Source of the DNA: Limnobacter olei
Lineage (GTDB): Bacteria; Pseudomonadota; Gammaproteobacteria; Burkholderiales; Burkholderiaceae_B
NCBI RefSeq assembly: GCF_029087225.1
Contig: NZ_JARFJD010000014.1
Coordinates: 62,001-126,000, forward strand
Reading direction: 5' to 3'
Length of the DNA: 64,000 nucleotides
Part shown: positions 8,689 to 17,898 of the stretch, in pieces
Layout: the number at the start of each line of letters is the position of its first letter
Numbering within the stretch: position 1 is the stretch's first letter
Translations under genes and position numbers: made by a program
The notes under the pieces: model-generated
What the model was told of the DNA's origin: nothing
Seen by the model: the letters and a program-made list of their open reading frames with translations, nothing else
The model's database searches: none

Positions 8689-10140
8689 GTGTCAGTTCGC
8701 AAACTAGGTGGTGTACTCGTCCTTTTTAGCTTGGCTTGGCCACAAGCCGCATGGTCTAACGCAGTTGATCCTCAGGTTCGGGCTTTTCCTTCCAGCGTGA
8801 CTCAGGCCTTTGTCAAAAAAGGCATTGCATCAGACGATTTCACAGCATACGCATTGCCCATTTCACCTTTCGTCCACCGAAAGCCGCAAGCTTACGCGCA
8901 TGGTTCCAGTCAACTGGTCAACCCGGCTTCAGTGGCCAAGGTATTTACCACTGCGCTGGCTTTGCAAAAGCTGGAATCCACTTATCGTTTCAAAACAGGG
9001 TTTCATGCGGATGCTGAACCGGTAGACGGTGTTTTAAATGGCCCTTTGTATATCAAAGGCAGCGGCGATCCTGCGTTTTTGAGTGCAGACCTGTGGGCTT
9101 CACTTCGGCAACTTCGGACCAAAGGTGTGGATGTAATCAACGGCCCGGTTGTCTTGGATGACTCAGCGTTTACTGAACAAATGCCCAGCCTTGGCCTTGC
9201 TGAGGAAGATGCGTTTGATGACGCGCCTCACCGTGCCTACCATGCCCAACCCGATGCCTTGTTGCTGAATTTTGGCGCCATGTCGATTGACCTGAAAATC
9301 AATGAAAACACGGTTGTGGTTGTGCCCGAGGAAGCACCCAAAGACTGGGCTTTCGTATCAGAAATCAATTTGATTGCTGGCGTTTGTGGTGCTTGGAAGA
9401 ACGGCATGTCAGTAGACTTTTCAAAGGCCGGGCGCAATGTAGTGGTGACAGTGAAGGGGAATTACCCGCGTCGTTGCGGTCAGTCGCGCTTGCCCATTCG
9501 TGTGCCCGCGCAGGATTGGTTGTGGGAATCCTGGGTGAAGGAAATCTGGTTGCAGTCGGGTGGCAAGTTTGCCGGGCCACAAGGCGGTCAAGTGATCAAA
9601 GGGGTAACACCAGCCAGCACTATTGCTCTTTACACGCATTATGGAAAACCACTGAGCGACCTGATCAAGCAGATCAACAAATGGTCCAGCAATGTGATGG
9701 CTCGTCACCTTGAGTTGGCGGTGGCAGGCACGCCCGAGGCCTTCAATGCTCAACTCAAGGATTGGTTGAAGTTGCAGGGCATTTCATCAAATGACTGGTT
9801 TTTTGAGAATGGCTCGGGTTTGTCCCGCAACACACGGATTGATGCCAAAGGATTGGCCGAGTTCTTGAGAAATATGGCGGCTCGATCCGATTTTCCCGAT
9901 TTTCTGGCCAGTTTTCCGCGCGCCGGTGCGGACGGCACACTGCATCGACGCGTGAACAATCTAAATGGATTCGCCTACCTGAAAACAGGAAGCCTCAACG
10001 GCGTACGTTCTTTGGGGGGGTACCTGCGAGACCGGGAAGGGCAGTTGTGGGCGGTTGGTATTTTGGTGAAAAGCCCGAGGGCTTATGACAGTTGGGGGCC
10101 CATGGAAAGCTTGCTTGAGTTTTTATACAGAGCAGAATAA
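8689..10140 (+). CDS. dacB: D-alanyl-D-alanine carboxypeptidase/endopeptidase, PBP4 type
   Basis: 483 aa from the GTG at 8689, the start that matches AGGA at 8677-8680 and gives a clean signal peptide (cut near AWSNA, residues 21-25). All three serine-peptidase motifs of class C low-mass PBPs are present: SVAK with nucleophile S81, SSN (333-335) and KTG (432-434). The long insert between the first two motifs is typical of DacB. It acts in the periplasm, trimming pentapeptides or cleaving cross-links in peptidoglycan. It is preceded closely by a lipoprotein gene and followed by the yqjD-like operon. Expression may be tuned by the inverted repeat at 8651-8681. Confidence 0.93.
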   Translation: MSVRKLGGVLVLFSLAWPQAAWSNAVDPQVRAFPSSVTQAFVKKGIASDDFTAYALPISPFVHRKPQAYAHGSSQLVNPASVAKVFTTALALQKLESTYRFKTGFHADAEPVDGVLNGPLYIKGSGDPAFLSADLWASLRQLRTKGVDVINGPVVLDDSAFTEQMPSLGLAEEDAFDDAPHRAYHAQPDALLLNFGAMSIDLKINENTVVVVPEEAPKDWAFVSEINLIAGVCGAWKNGMSVDFSKAGRNVVVTVKGNYPRRCGQSRLPIRVPAQDWLWESWVKEIWLQSGGKFAGPQGGQVIKGVTPASTIALYTHYGKPLSDLIKQINKWSSNVMARHLELAVAGTPEAFNAQLKDWLKLQGISSNDWFFENGSGLSRNTRIDAKGLAEFLRNMAARSDFPDFLASFPRAGADGTLHRRVNNLNGFAYLKTGSLNGVRSLGGYLRDREGQLWAVGILVKSPRAYDSWGPMESLLEFLYRAE

Positions 10141-10241
10141 TTCAAGCCAAAATGATGCGCTTGCCTGCAAGCCTTTCCCAATCTGGGTTTTCCTTTGTTA
10201 GACTGGGTTATTACTTTCATTCACCAGCACGAGGCCAATAT

Positions 10242-10541
10242 ATGGACAACAGCAAAGACAAACTCTTTAGTGATATGAAAATTGTGTTGAGCGACGCCGA
10301 AGACCTGTTGAAAGCCGCAGCGTCATCCTCAGGCGAGCGCGCAGTCGAATTGCGTGAAAAAGCGCTGGTCAGTTTGCGTCGCGCAAAAGAGGTGATGCAA
10401 GACGCCCAATCGGCTGTAGTCGAAAAAGGCAAGGCCGCGGCCCGTGCCACGGATGACTATGTGCATGATCACCCCTGGAAAGCAGTGGGTATTGCGGCAG
10501 CGGTGGGGTTCGTATTGGGTTTGATTGTTAACCGTCGTTAA
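10242..10541 (+). CDS. yqjD: DUF883 family protein, ElaB/YqjD-like
   Basis: 99 aa from the ATG at 10242 with GAGG just upstream; an earlier ATG at 10152 is less likely. The first 70 residues form an amphipathic, Ala/Lys/Glu-rich helix (SDAEDLLKAAA, REKALVSLRRAKEV). The C-terminus is one TM segment after the family hallmark DDYVHDHPWKAVGIAAAVG, ending NRR. Known family members are C-tail anchored inner-membrane proteins, some of which bind ribosomes in stationary phase. First gene of a three-gene unit with YqjE- and YqjK-like genes. Confidence 0.88.
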   Translation: MDNSKDKLFSDMKIVLSDAEDLLKAAASSSGERAVELREKALVSLRRAKEVMQDAQSAVVEKGKAAARATDDYVHDHPWKAVGIAAAVGFVLGLIVNRR

Positions 10542-10550
10542 AGGCTGGCT

Positions 10551-10949
10551 GTGCTAAATCCAAATGCAAGGGCAGCACTGAAACGGGTTGTGGCCAGTTT
10601 ACTGGGTATGACCCAAACACGCCTCGAGTTAGCCGGTGTCGAGTTGGCTCAGGTTCGTCAGACCACCGTCCGTACCGTGGTTTGGTCGTTGCTTACGGCT
10701 TTGGCAGCTGCATTTGCGTCTTTGTTTGTTTGCATTCTGGTGATTGCCCTGGCGTGGGACACACACCGCTTTCTCGCAATCGCCGGTTGCGCAGCTTTCT
10801 ATGTCGTTCTGGGTGTGTATTTTTATGTCCAGTTAAAAGACACCCTGGCCTCACAGCCCCCATTGTTTGAGGCAACATTGGCTGAGCTGGGGCGCGACAA
10901 GCAAGCGGTGCTTGACAGTTTGGGCGGTGAGCCCCGGGAGCAGTCATGA
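10551..10949 (+). CDS. yqjE: phage-holin-superfamily membrane protein, YqjE-like
   Basis: 132 aa from a GTG, nine bases after the yqjD stop. An amphipathic N-terminus (TQTRLELAGVELAQV, typical of YqjE/holin superfamily III) is followed by two TM helices (about 41-65 and 72-94) and a soluble tail. The last bases overlap the next start by 4 (ATGA), so the genes are coupled. The function of YqjE proteins is unknown; they always travel with YqjD/ElaB proteins and may act in envelope or stationary-phase physiology. Confidence 0.85.
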   Translation: MLNPNARAALKRVVASLLGMTQTRLELAGVELAQVRQTTVRTVVWSLLTALAAAFASLFVCILVIALAWDTHRFLAIAGCAAFYVVLGVYFYVQLKDTLASQPPLFEATLAELGRDKQAVLDSLGGEPREQS

Positions 10950-11356
10950 GCAAAAAATTTGATGCCCTGGAAGCACGCAAAGAATTGTTGATGATGAAAG
11001 CCCAACTGGAACGCATGGAGTTTGGCGGGCAGGTAGATGCCTTGAAAAAGGAATTTGCCTGGGTCAATGTATTCAGGCAGTTTGGTGGCTGGCTGGGGCA
11101 GCGCAACATGCGTGCACTGGGGCCGGTGGCTAGCTTGGGTGGTCAATTTTGGCAAGAGGGCTTGAAAAAGTATCCCCTGCTCGGCATGCTGGCCTCAACG
11201 GCACTGCTGCGTTTTCGACAGCCCATTTCCAAAGTGGCTTTGCGCGCCGGTTTGGGCGCTGTAGCCCTTGCAGCAGGCATGTTCTGGTTTCAAACGAGAG
11301 GCCCTTGGGCTTCCCGTTCGTCTACGCAGCCTTCTACAGACCCAAGCGACTCATAA
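10946..11356 (+). CDS. YqjK-like protein
   Basis: 136 aa. A charged helical N-terminus ([18 protein letters not shown]) and one or two hydrophobic C-terminal segments ([26 protein letters not shown]) end in a Ser/Thr/Pro tail. Position as third gene after yqjD and yqjE, with a 4-base overlap, matches the yqjDEK arrangement of proteobacteria. Sequence similarity to YqjK itself is only suggestive. The 3' end overlaps ubiD by 23 bases, converging, with no terminator visible between them. Confidence 0.7.
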   Translation: MSKKFDALEARKELLMMKAQLERMEFGGQVDALKKEFAWVNVFRQFGGWLGQRNMRALGPVASLGGQFWQEGLKKYPLLGMLASTALLRFRQPISKVALRAGLGAVALAAGMFWFQTRGPWASRSSTQPSTDPSDS

Positions 11357-12917
11357 GTTCTCGCACACGTTCGTCCAGGTTGGGGTCTGGCTGAATGCTT
11401 CGGCCCCATTCACGCGTGGTTTCTCCGGGCCATTTGTTGGTGGCGTCCAGTCCCATTTTGCCACCCAGCCCACTCACTGGGCTTGCAAAGTCGAGGTAGT
11501 CAATCGGGGTGTTTTGTATCAACACGGTGTCCCGCACGGGGTCCATTCGGGTGGTGATCGCCCAAATAACCTCCTTCCAGTCGCGCGCGTTCACGTCGTC
11601 GTCCACGACCACAATAAACTTGGTGTACATGAATTGGCGCAAAAAGCTCCAGGCGCCCATCATCACTCGTTTGGCATGTCCGGCATACGCTTTTTTCATG
11701 GAAATTACCGCCATGCGGTAGCTGCAGCCCTCGGGAGGCAGGTAAAAGTCCACAATTTCCGGGAACTGCTTTTGCAGTATCGGCACGAACACCTCGTTTA
11801 GTGCCACACCCAATACGGCAGGCTCATCGGGTGGTTTGCCAGTATAAGTGCTGTGGTAAATGGCATCGTTGCGCAGTGTAATGCGGTCCACCGTGAATAC
11901 GGGGAACCAGTCCTGTTCGTTGTAGTAACCGGTGTGGTCGCCATATGGGCCTTCCAGTGCGCAGTCCCAACCCTTCAGGTATTCGGGCACAGGTGGGGGT
12001 TCTCGAAGCACGGTGACACCGTCACGTATCTTGGGCACTTCGCCGTCGGTTCTGCCTTTGCGGGCGGCCACGGCAATTGGGTGCTCATAGGGGTAAATGT
12101 GACCTTCCAGCACCATTTCAGCCTCAGCCGGCACCTGTAGTTCATTGCCTTTGCAGGCTACAAGCTCGGTGCGGCTGCCGCGCAGTAAACCAGCAAACTG
12201 GTATTCCGAAAGGGTGTCGGGTACAGGCGTGACCGCACCCAGAATAGTGGCTGGGTCTGCGCCCAGGGCCACTGAAATTGGAAAAGGTTGGCCGGGATAC
12301 TTCAGTGCATGGTCGCGAAAATCGAGCGCACCGCCCCGGTGGGCGAGCCAGCGCATAATCAGCCGGTTTTTGCCAATTTGTTGTTGACGGTAAATACCCA
12401 GGTTTTGGCGTTTACGATTTGGGCCTTTGGTGACAACCAAACCCCATGTGAGTAAGGGGGCTGCATCATCGGGCCAGCAAGTCCAAATGGGTATCCGGTT
12501 CAGGTCAACGTCGGGGCCCTCTACTACGTTTTCTTGGCACGGTGCTTTACTGACCACTTTAGGGGCCATTGACAGCACCTGTTTCACCAAAGGCAACTTG
12601 TCCAGTGCGTCTCGCATTCCCTTGGGTGGTTCAGGTTCTTTCAAATAGGCCAAAGTGCGGCCAATGTCCCGCAGCGCCTCGGTGTTGCTGGCGCCCATGC
12701 CCATGGCCACACGTTTTGGTGTGCCAAACAGGTTGCCCAATACGCGGTGTTTGTAGCCTTCGGGCGCGTCAAACAACAAAGCCGGGCCTTCGGCGCGCAG
12801 CACTTTGTCGCAAAGGTGGGTCATTTCCAGAATTGGACTGACCGATTCGGGTACTCGCTGAAGTTCACCTTCTTTGTAGAGTAAATCGATGAAGTCTCGA
12901 AGGTTCTTGTATCGCAT
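11334..12917 (-). CDS. ubiD: 4-hydroxy-3-polyprenylbenzoate decarboxylase UbiD
   Basis: 527 aa, close to the usual length. The ATG start gives the familiar N-terminus [13 protein letters not shown]. Family landmarks include [25 protein letters not shown]-like [12 protein letters not shown], the catalytic-region [11 protein letters not shown] and the C-terminal [10 protein letters not shown]. The enzyme uses prenylated FMN (made by UbiX, not in the window) to decarboxylate the ubiquinone precursor in the cytoplasm. Monocistronic on the minus strand; it converges with the yqj operon. Confidence 0.95.
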   Translation of the reverse strand: MRYKNLRDFIDLLYKEGELQRVPESVSPILEMTHLCDKVLRAEGPALLFDAPEGYKHRVLGNLFGTPKRVAMGMGASNTEALRDIGRTLAYLKEPEPPKGMRDALDKLPLVKQVLSMAPKVVSKAPCQENVVEGPDVDLNRIPIWTCWPDDAAPLLTWGLVVTKGPNRKRQNLGIYRQQQIGKNRLIMRWLAHRGGALDFRDHALKYPGQPFPISVALGADPATILGAVTPVPDTLSEYQFAGLLRGSRTELVACKGNELQVPAEAEMVLEGHIYPYEHPIAVAARKGRTDGEVPKIRDGVTVLREPPPVPEYLKGWDCALEGPYGDHTGYYNEQDWFPVFTVDRITLRNDAIYHSTYTGKPPDEPAVLGVALNEVFVPILQKQFPEIVDFYLPPEGCSYRMAVISMKKAYAGHAKRVMMGAWSFLRQFMYTKFIVVVDDDVNARDWKEVIWAITTRMDPVRDTVLIQNTPIDYLDFASPVSGLGGKMGLDATNKWPGETTREWGRSIQPDPNLDERVRELMSRLGL

Positions 12918-13074
12918 TGTGAAAAAAACTGCCTGTTTGTGGTCCGAAAGGAACAGTTAACAAGAAATTACAACCCACACCTAGAGGGCTTTTTCAAGCC
13001 CCCCAAAAGCGCATAAGGCCTAGCGATGGGGGTAAGTTCTTGTTTTGAGTAGAAAGACTCTACCAGATTTTGGA

Positions 13075-13103
13075 TTGACCCCTGCCCGGGTTGACCCTAG
13101 AAT
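13075..13103 (+). promoter_or_regulatory. sigma70-type promoter of the lytic transglycosylase gene
   Basis: -35 TTGACC (13075-13080) and -10 TAGAAT (13098-13103) each match consensus at five of six positions with the ideal 17-base spacer. Predicted transcription start is near 13110, giving a leader of about 225 nt before the ATG at 13335. Confidence 0.7.
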
Positions 13104-13112
13104 CCGGTCAGC

Positions 13113-13143
13113 TTTGTGACAGGTATCACCTAAGTCACACAAA
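13113..13143 (+). promoter_or_regulatory. interrupted inverted repeat at transcript 5' end, includes a CRP-like site
   Basis: GTGACAGGT and ACCT-AA-GTCAC pair with a 3-base loop (ATC) and a 2-base bulge; flanking TTT and AAA extend the symmetry. The left part also reads TGTGA-N6-TCACC (13115-13130), one mismatch from the CRP/FNR-superfamily TGTGA-N6-TCACA. It could be a DNA site overlapping the start region or a 5' RNA hairpin. Confidence 0.5.
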
Positions 13144-13200
13144 CGCAGTTGGAGGGCAAAATTTGGGGGAACTCAAGTCTGCCTAACTTCATCTTAAGAG

Positions 13201-13273
13201 TGCTTTAACCATGCAGTACTTGTTGTAGTTGGTTAAAGCAGAACGTTCTGCCTCACGGACAAAATGGAGGCAG
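13201..13273 (+). promoter_or_regulatory. cluster of perfect inverted repeats in the leader
   Basis: TGCTTTAACC (13201-13210) and GGTTAAAGCA (13231-13240) are perfect 10-bp arms with a 20-base loop. CAGAACGTTCTG (13239-13250) is a perfect 12-base palindrome abutting the right arm. CTGCCTC (13248-13254) and GAGGCAG (13267-13273) are perfect 7-bp arms. The second and third overlap, so they could form alternative structures. A candidate cis-acting RNA; I match it to no known riboswitch. Confidence 0.55.
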
Positions 13274-13334
13274 ATGCACCGCTGAGTCAAACAATGCAGG
13301 GTTAAGCCTGCGTTTGCGTAGCAGAGGAGGTTGC

Positions 13335-14195
13335 ATGAAGCAGTACGAAACCGTTCTGAGCGTGAATGGCCGGCAGGTCCAGTCTCAGAATTTACTTCAA
13401 TCTTTGAAACATGCCTTCACCGGTCTCGGTGTGGCAACGTCAGTTCTGGTGGCAGGTGCAGTGGCAATTCTTCTGTCCAACGCTGAACTTCGCAGTCAGG
13501 TGTTTTTCTCTGCCCCCGTGCAGGCAATTTTCGCCACTGAAATCGATTTGCTCAGCACTGGCCTTGCAGCCGGTGGTGCTGAGGTGGTCAACAACACAAG
13601 CAAGGCTTCGGCGACCCCGTCGGGTGCCAAAAACCTGATGCCTGTGAAGTTCAATTCGGTTGATTCGAGCAAACCGCTGACGGCAGGCCAACGTCAAATT
13701 ACCTCGTATTTGGCCAAGCGCTACAGCGTATCGCCCGAGGCAGTGGAGTCTATTGTTCGTTTGGCCTATAAGGTTGGCAAGGAAGAAAAAGTAGAGCCCA
13801 CCCTGATCCTCGCGATTGTGGGTATCGAGTCCTCTTACAATCCATTTGCGGCAAGTCCGGTGGGTGCGCGTGGTTTGATGCAGGTCATGCCCAAAATTCA
13901 CAAAGACAAGTTTGAGGCTTTGTCGCCGGGCGACTGGTCACCCCTGAATCCTGAAATGAACATGCGTGTTGGTGCGAAAATCATTCGCGAATACACCCGC
14001 CGTACGGGGTCCGTGAGTGCTGGTTTGCGCTGGTATGTCGGCGCAGCCATTCACGGCAACGATGGTGGTTATCCTGGCAAAGTGTTGGCGCTGAAATCGC
14101 GAATTGATTCAGCCCATCAACAGGGCAGTTTGGTTGCCTCGCGTGAAAACAACCAAAAAGTATCGGCCGTGTCTGTGGCTGGTTCGGAAGGCTAA
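13335..14195 (+). CDS. membrane-anchored lytic transglycosylase (SLT domain)
   Basis: 286 aa from the ATG at 13335, preceded by a very strong AGAGGAGG. A single TM helix at about 28-48 anchors it. A linker of about 65 residues leads to an SLT/goose-lysozyme-type domain (130-260). The catalytic glutamate is E165 in IVGIESSYNP, followed by the family motif GARGLMQVMP and the AGLRWYVGAA block. It should cleave the MurNAc-GlcNAc bond in peptidoglycan with 1,6-anhydro product formation, facing the periplasm. The AnmK kinase encoded at 33-34 kb recycles that product. The long leader suggests post-transcriptional control. Confidence 0.88.
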   Translation: MKQYETVLSVNGRQVQSQNLLQSLKHAFTGLGVATSVLVAGAVAILLSNAELRSQVFFSAPVQAIFATEIDLLSTGLAAGGAEVVNNTSKASATPSGAKNLMPVKFNSVDSSKPLTAGQRQITSYLAKRYSVSPEAVESIVRLAYKVGKEEKVEPTLILAIVGIESSYNPFAASPVGARGLMQVMPKIHKDKFEALSPGDWSPLNPEMNMRVGAKIIREYTRRTGSVSAGLRWYVGAAIHGNDGGYPGKVLALKSRIDSAHQQGSLVASRENNQKVSAVSVAGSEG

Positions 14196-14198
14196 ACG

Positions 14199-15407
14199 TT
14201 AGGGCAATTGGCCTTTGTTGAAAAGTCGTATCCGTTCGATTGCGGTTTCCAGATTGTCCATCGAATTGGCATACGAGAACCGCATCATTTCGCTTCCCCG
14301 GAATTCGGAAAAGTCCTTGCCGGGGACAGCACACACCAAAGCCTGTTCCAGCAATTCCCTGCAATAGCGCTCGCTGTCATAGGGCGACTTGGCGTACACA
14401 TAAAATGCGGAGTCAGGTGTCGAGTGTAACTCGATGCCTGCTTTGGGAAGTGCGGTCACCACAAAGTCTCTTCTAGCCTTGAATACCCGTCGCCGATCTT
14501 CGCAAATGGCCAGCGTTTCCGGCGTAAAGCAGGCCAACGCCGCCCATTGCGCGGGCGTGTTGGGGCATATGCTCAGGTTCTGGGCAAACCGTTCAATGGC
14601 TGGTAGCAGGGTGTCGGGTACCACCATCCACCCAAGGCGTAAGCCTGTCATGCCAAAGTATTTTGAGAAGCTGTTGATGACCACGACAGGTATTTGTTCG
14701 CTGGGTGCCCCGGTTACTTGGAGCACACTTTGCGCGGGGTGGTCATAGCACAGCGACTGGTAAATTTCGTCGACGATTACAAAACCACCCTGAGTGTTTA
14801 CGCCTTGAACAATTTCTTGCATGGCTTGAGAACCGAGTTGGGTGCCGGTCGGGTTGTTGGGCGAGGCCAAAAGTACACCTGCTGTGTGCGGCGTCCATTG
14901 TTTGCACAAATCAGCCCAACTGGGCTGAAAGTTATGTGCCTCTTGGGTTTGTACAAAATCAGGTATACCACCCGCCATTTGCACAAAAGTTTTGTTGCAG
15001 GGGTAACCGGGGTCGGTTAGCAGCACCTGGTCGGTGGGGTTGATCAGGGCCAAACAGGCATACATCAGTGCGGCAGATGCACCTGAGGTGATCACGATTT
15101 GGTGGGCTGGCACCTGAACCTGAAAATTCGTTTGATAATACAGGCTGATGGCTTCACGTAATTCTGGCAAGCCCAGAGCCGCCGTGTATCGGGTTTTGTG
15201 TTCTGAAATGGCCTGGGCCAGTGCCTGTTCAACTGGCTCGGGCATGGGAAAGTCGGGTTCACCAATTGAAAGATGAATCACCGGTTTTCCCTGATTTTGC
15301 AAGGTGTCTGCTGCTTTCACCAGTTCCATGACATGGAAGGGTTGAACGAGATTGCCAAGGCTGGACTGCTTCAATTCTTCACCATTGTTAGTGAGTGGCG
15401 CCAACAA
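14199..15407 (-). CDS. PLP-dependent aminotransferase, class I/II
   Basis: 402 aa. Fold-type I landmarks: SIGEPDFPMPE substrate loop, SPNNPTG (182-188), DE at 213-214 (cofactor ring contact), and K249 in NSFSKYFGMTGLRLGW as the Schiff-base lysine. C-terminal MRFSYANS carries the carboxylate-binding Arg. The substrate is not determinable; the family includes aspartate/aromatic and alanine aminotransferases. The start is a TTG without a clear Shine-Dalgarno; a TTG at codon 12 (15374) is an alternative. Divergent from maeB; three bases separate its stop from the transglycosylase stop. Confidence 0.85.
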   Translation of the reverse strand: MLAPLTNNGEELKQSSLGNLVQPFHVMELVKAADTLQNQGKPVIHLSIGEPDFPMPEPVEQALAQAISEHKTRYTAALGLPELREAISLYYQTNFQVQVPAHQIVITSGASAALMYACLALINPTDQVLLTDPGYPCNKTFVQMAGGIPDFVQTQEAHNFQPSWADLCKQWTPHTAGVLLASPNNPTGTQLGSQAMQEIVQGVNTQGGFVIVDEIYQSLCYDHPAQSVLQVTGAPSEQIPVVVINSFSKYFGMTGLRLGWMVVPDTLLPAIERFAQNLSICPNTPAQWAALACFTPETLAICEDRRRVFKARRDFVVTALPKAGIELHSTPDSAFYVYAKSPYDSERYCRELLEQALVCAVPGKDFSEFRGSEMMRFSYANSMDNLETAIERIRLFNKGQLP

Positions 15408-15432
15408 GTTGCGCGATTTGTGGAAACCCCTA

Positions 15433-15461
15433 GGGACAGCTTCACTGGCTGAGCCTATAAT
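15433..15461 (+). promoter_or_regulatory. promoter of the malic enzyme gene
   Basis: -10 TATAAT (15456-15461) is a perfect consensus; 17 bases upstream lies GGGACA (15433-15438), four of six matches to TTGACA. Predicted start near 15468, about 30 bases before the ATG. Confidence 0.65.
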
Positions 15462-15497
15462 TTTCGGTTCTGTTGTTCACCTCAAAGAGAAGATTAT

Positions 15498-17813
15498 ATG
15501 GCTCAACCAATGGATCAGCGCTTCAGGCAGGCCGCCCTTGAATATCATGAATTTCCAAAGCCTGGGAAATTGCAGATTTCGGCGACAAAAAGCCTGGTCA
15601 ACCAGCGTGACTTGGCATTGGCCTATTCTCCCGGTGTTGCAGCAGCCTGCGAAGAAATCGAGGCAGACCCCCTCAATGCGGTGCGTTACACCGCCAAGGC
15701 AAACCTGGTGGGTGTGGTTACCAACGGTACAGCAGTGCTTGGTTTGGGCAACATCGGCCCCTTGGCCGCCAAACCTGTGATGGAAGGCAAGGCTGTGCTG
15801 TTCAAGAAGTTTGCCGGTATTGATGTGTTCGATATTGAAATCAACGAGAACGACCCCGACAAGCTGATCGAGATCATTGCATCGCTAGAACCCACATTCG
15901 GCGGCATCAACCTGGAAGACATCAAGGCACCTGACTGTTTCAAGGTTGAGCGTGCCTTGCGCGGGCGCATGAATATTCCTGTATTTCATGATGACCAGCA
16001 CGGCACTGCGATTGTAGTGGGCGCAGCAATATTGAATGGCCTTGAGGTGATCGGTAAAAAACTGGATGAAGTGAAGTTTGTGGTGTCTGGCGCAGGTGCT
16101 GCGGCCCTGGCCTGCCTCGAGTTGCTCGTCGAGTTGGGCCTTCCGCGCAAGAATGTGTGGGTCACCGACATTGATGGTGTGGTTTACAAAGGCCGCACCA
16201 CCAATATGGACCCTGACAAAGATTTGTTTGCACAGCAAACGGATGCGCGTGTGTTGGCTGACGTGATCAAAGACGCAGATGTGTTTTTGGGTTTGTCTGC
16301 GGGCGGCGTCTTGAAGCAAGACATGGTGCGTGCAATGGCGGCAAAACCCCTGATTTTGGCCTTGGCCAACCCCACACCGGAAATTTTGCCTGAGCAGGTG
16401 AAGGAAGTTCGTGACGATGCCATCATGTGTACGGGTCGCACCGACTACCCGAACCAAGTGAACAACGTGCTGTGCTTCCCCTTTATTTTCAGGGGGGCGC
16501 TCGATGTAGGCGCAACCACCATCACCAAAGAAATGGAAATCGCTGCAGTTCGAGCGGTCGCCGAACTGGCTCGCAAAGAACAATCGGATGTAGTTGCCTC
16601 CGCCTATCGCACCCAAAACCTGAGTTTTGGTCCTGAATACCTCATTCCGAAGCCTTTCGATCCCCGCTTGATTGTGCACATTGCACCCGCTGTGGCCAAA
16701 GCAGCTATGGAAAGCGGCGTGGCCACACGCCCAATCGCTGATCTGGAAGCTTACAAGGACCAGTTACAGCAGTTTGTGTATCACTCTGGCACGTTCATGA
16801 AGCCAATTTTTGCGGTGGCCAAGCGTTGTGTGGCCGAAACACCGCAAACCTCCCGCATTGTATTTGCTGAGGGCGAAGATGAGCGTGTGATGCGTGCAGT
16901 GCAGGTGGTGGTCGATGAAGCAATTGCCAAGCCCATCATGATTGGTCGCCCTGCGGTGATTGAGCGCCGCTTAGAACGTTTTGGCCTGCGAATTAAGCCT
17001 GGTGTTGATTTTGAGTTGATCAATCCTGAGTACGATGAGCGATACAAAGACTACTGGCGTATGTACCACGATTTGACCAAGCGCAAGGGTGTTACTGAGG
17101 CTTATGCGAAAATTGAAATGCGTCGCCGCCACACCCTGATTGGCTCCATGATGATTCACAAAGGCAATGCGGATGGCATGATCTGCGGAACCTTTGGTAC
17201 CCACTCCTTGCATTTGCACTATGTGGACCAGGTATTGGGTCGCCGCGCAGGCTGCAACACATACGGTGCCATGAACGGCCTGATGTTGACCAACCGCCAG
17301 GTGTTTTTGGTAGACACCCATGTGAATTACGATCCCACAGCCGAGCAAATTGCTGAAATCACCTTGATGGCTGCCGAGGAAATGCTGCGCTTGGGTGTGC
17401 AGCCCAAAGCTGCATTGTTGTCGCACTCCAACTTCGGTTCCAGCAACCAGCCTTCCGCCGTGAAGATGCGTGAGGCGCTTCAAATTCTTCGCAACATTGC
17501 ACCCTGGCTGGAAGTTGATGGCGAAATGCACGGTGATTGCGCCATTGATGAGCAGGTGCGTAATACCATTTTCTCGGGTTCCACCTTGACTGGTGAAGCC
17601 AATTTGCTCGTGTGTCCAAATATTGACGCAGCCAATATTTCATACAACCTGCTAAAGTCGGCGGCTGGCAACGGCATTGCCGTGGGGCCAATTTTGTTGG
17701 GCTCCGACAAACCGGTTCACATCTTGACTGCTTCCGCCACAGTGCGTCGTATTGTCAACATGACTGCGCTGGCTGTTCTTGATGCAAATTCAGAGCGGGT
17801 TAGTTCGCTTTAA
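15498..17813 (+). CDS. maeB: NADP-dependent malic enzyme with C-terminal phosphotransacetylase-like domain
   Basis: 771 aa, the usual length of MaeB. Residues 1-430 are malic enzyme: [15 protein letters not shown], the DDQHGTAIV metal-binding region, the Rossmann turn [12 protein letters not shown] and the NPTPEI block. Residues 440-771 match phosphate acetyltransferase ([24 protein letters not shown]-like [10 protein letters not shown]); in MaeB this domain is regulatory, responding to acetyl-CoA or acetyl phosphate. It converts malate to pyruvate and CO2 with NADPH formation in the cytoplasm, useful for growth on C4 acids and for lipid synthesis. Own promoter and terminator. Confidence 0.95.
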   Translation: MAQPMDQRFRQAALEYHEFPKPGKLQISATKSLVNQRDLALAYSPGVAAACEEIEADPLNAVRYTAKANLVGVVTNGTAVLGLGNIGPLAAKPVMEGKAVLFKKFAGIDVFDIEINENDPDKLIEIIASLEPTFGGINLEDIKAPDCFKVERALRGRMNIPVFHDDQHGTAIVVGAAILNGLEVIGKKLDEVKFVVSGAGAAALACLELLVELGLPRKNVWVTDIDGVVYKGRTTNMDPDKDLFAQQTDARVLADVIKDADVFLGLSAGGVLKQDMVRAMAAKPLILALANPTPEILPEQVKEVRDDAIMCTGRTDYPNQVNNVLCFPFIFRGALDVGATTITKEMEIAAVRAVAELARKEQSDVVASAYRTQNLSFGPEYLIPKPFDPRLIVHIAPAVAKAAMESGVATRPIADLEAYKDQLQQFVYHSGTFMKPIFAVAKRCVAETPQTSRIVFAEGEDERVMRAVQVVVDEAIAKPIMIGRPAVIERRLERFGLRIKPGVDFELINPEYDERYKDYWRMYHDLTKRKGVTEAYAKIEMRRRHTLIGSMMIHKGNADGMICGTFGTHSLHLHYVDQVLGRRAGCNTYGAMNGLMLTNRQVFLVDTHVNYDPTAEQIAEITLMAAEEMLRLGVQPKAALLSHSNFGSSNQPSAVKMREALQILRNIAPWLEVDGEMHGDCAIDEQVRNTIFSGSTLTGEANLLVCPNIDAANISYNLLKSAAGNGIAVGPILLGSDKPVHILTASATVRRIVNMTALAVLDANSERVSSL

Positions 17814-17835
17814 AGTAGCGCTTTAAAACAACAAA

Positions 17836-17866
17836 TGGGCGTGCAAGACACGCCTGTTTTTGTTTT
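17836..17866 (+). terminator. rho-independent terminator of maeB
   Basis: A 6-bp stem GGCGTG (17838-17843) / CACGCC (17849-17854) with loop CAAGA is followed by GTTTTTGTTTT. Confidence 0.85.
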
Positions 17867-17898
17867 AACTTATTCGAAATGTGTCGCACAATGGTTTC

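Larger units (their letters stand above)
12918..13334. other. 417-base intergenic region with promoter and structured leader
   Basis: Between divergent ubiD and the lytic transglycosylase gene. No gene seen. It contains a 6-bp hairpin (GGGCTT/AAGCCC, 12986-13001), a strong sigma70-like promoter (13075-13103), and downstream a chain of inverted repeats that would all be transcribed: 13113-13143, 13201-13240, 13239-13250, 13248-13273 and a short one at 13294-13310. These are listed separately. Confidence 0.7.

Noticed and set aside
12986-13001. Terminator after ubiD or before the transglycosylase
   Set aside because: The 6-bp hairpin has no T-run on either strand and lies on the 5' side of both genes.
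13110-13334. Known riboswitch (c-di-GMP, cobalamin, guanidine) in the transglycosylase leader
   Set aside because: I looked for their conserved blocks; the AGGGCAAA stretch alone recalls c-di-GMP-I but the tetraloop receptor and GCAAAGC-type parts are missing.
15885-16679. 264-codon frame antisense to maeB
   Set aside because: Shadow of the highly conserved malic enzyme domain; no ribosome-binding site or family match.
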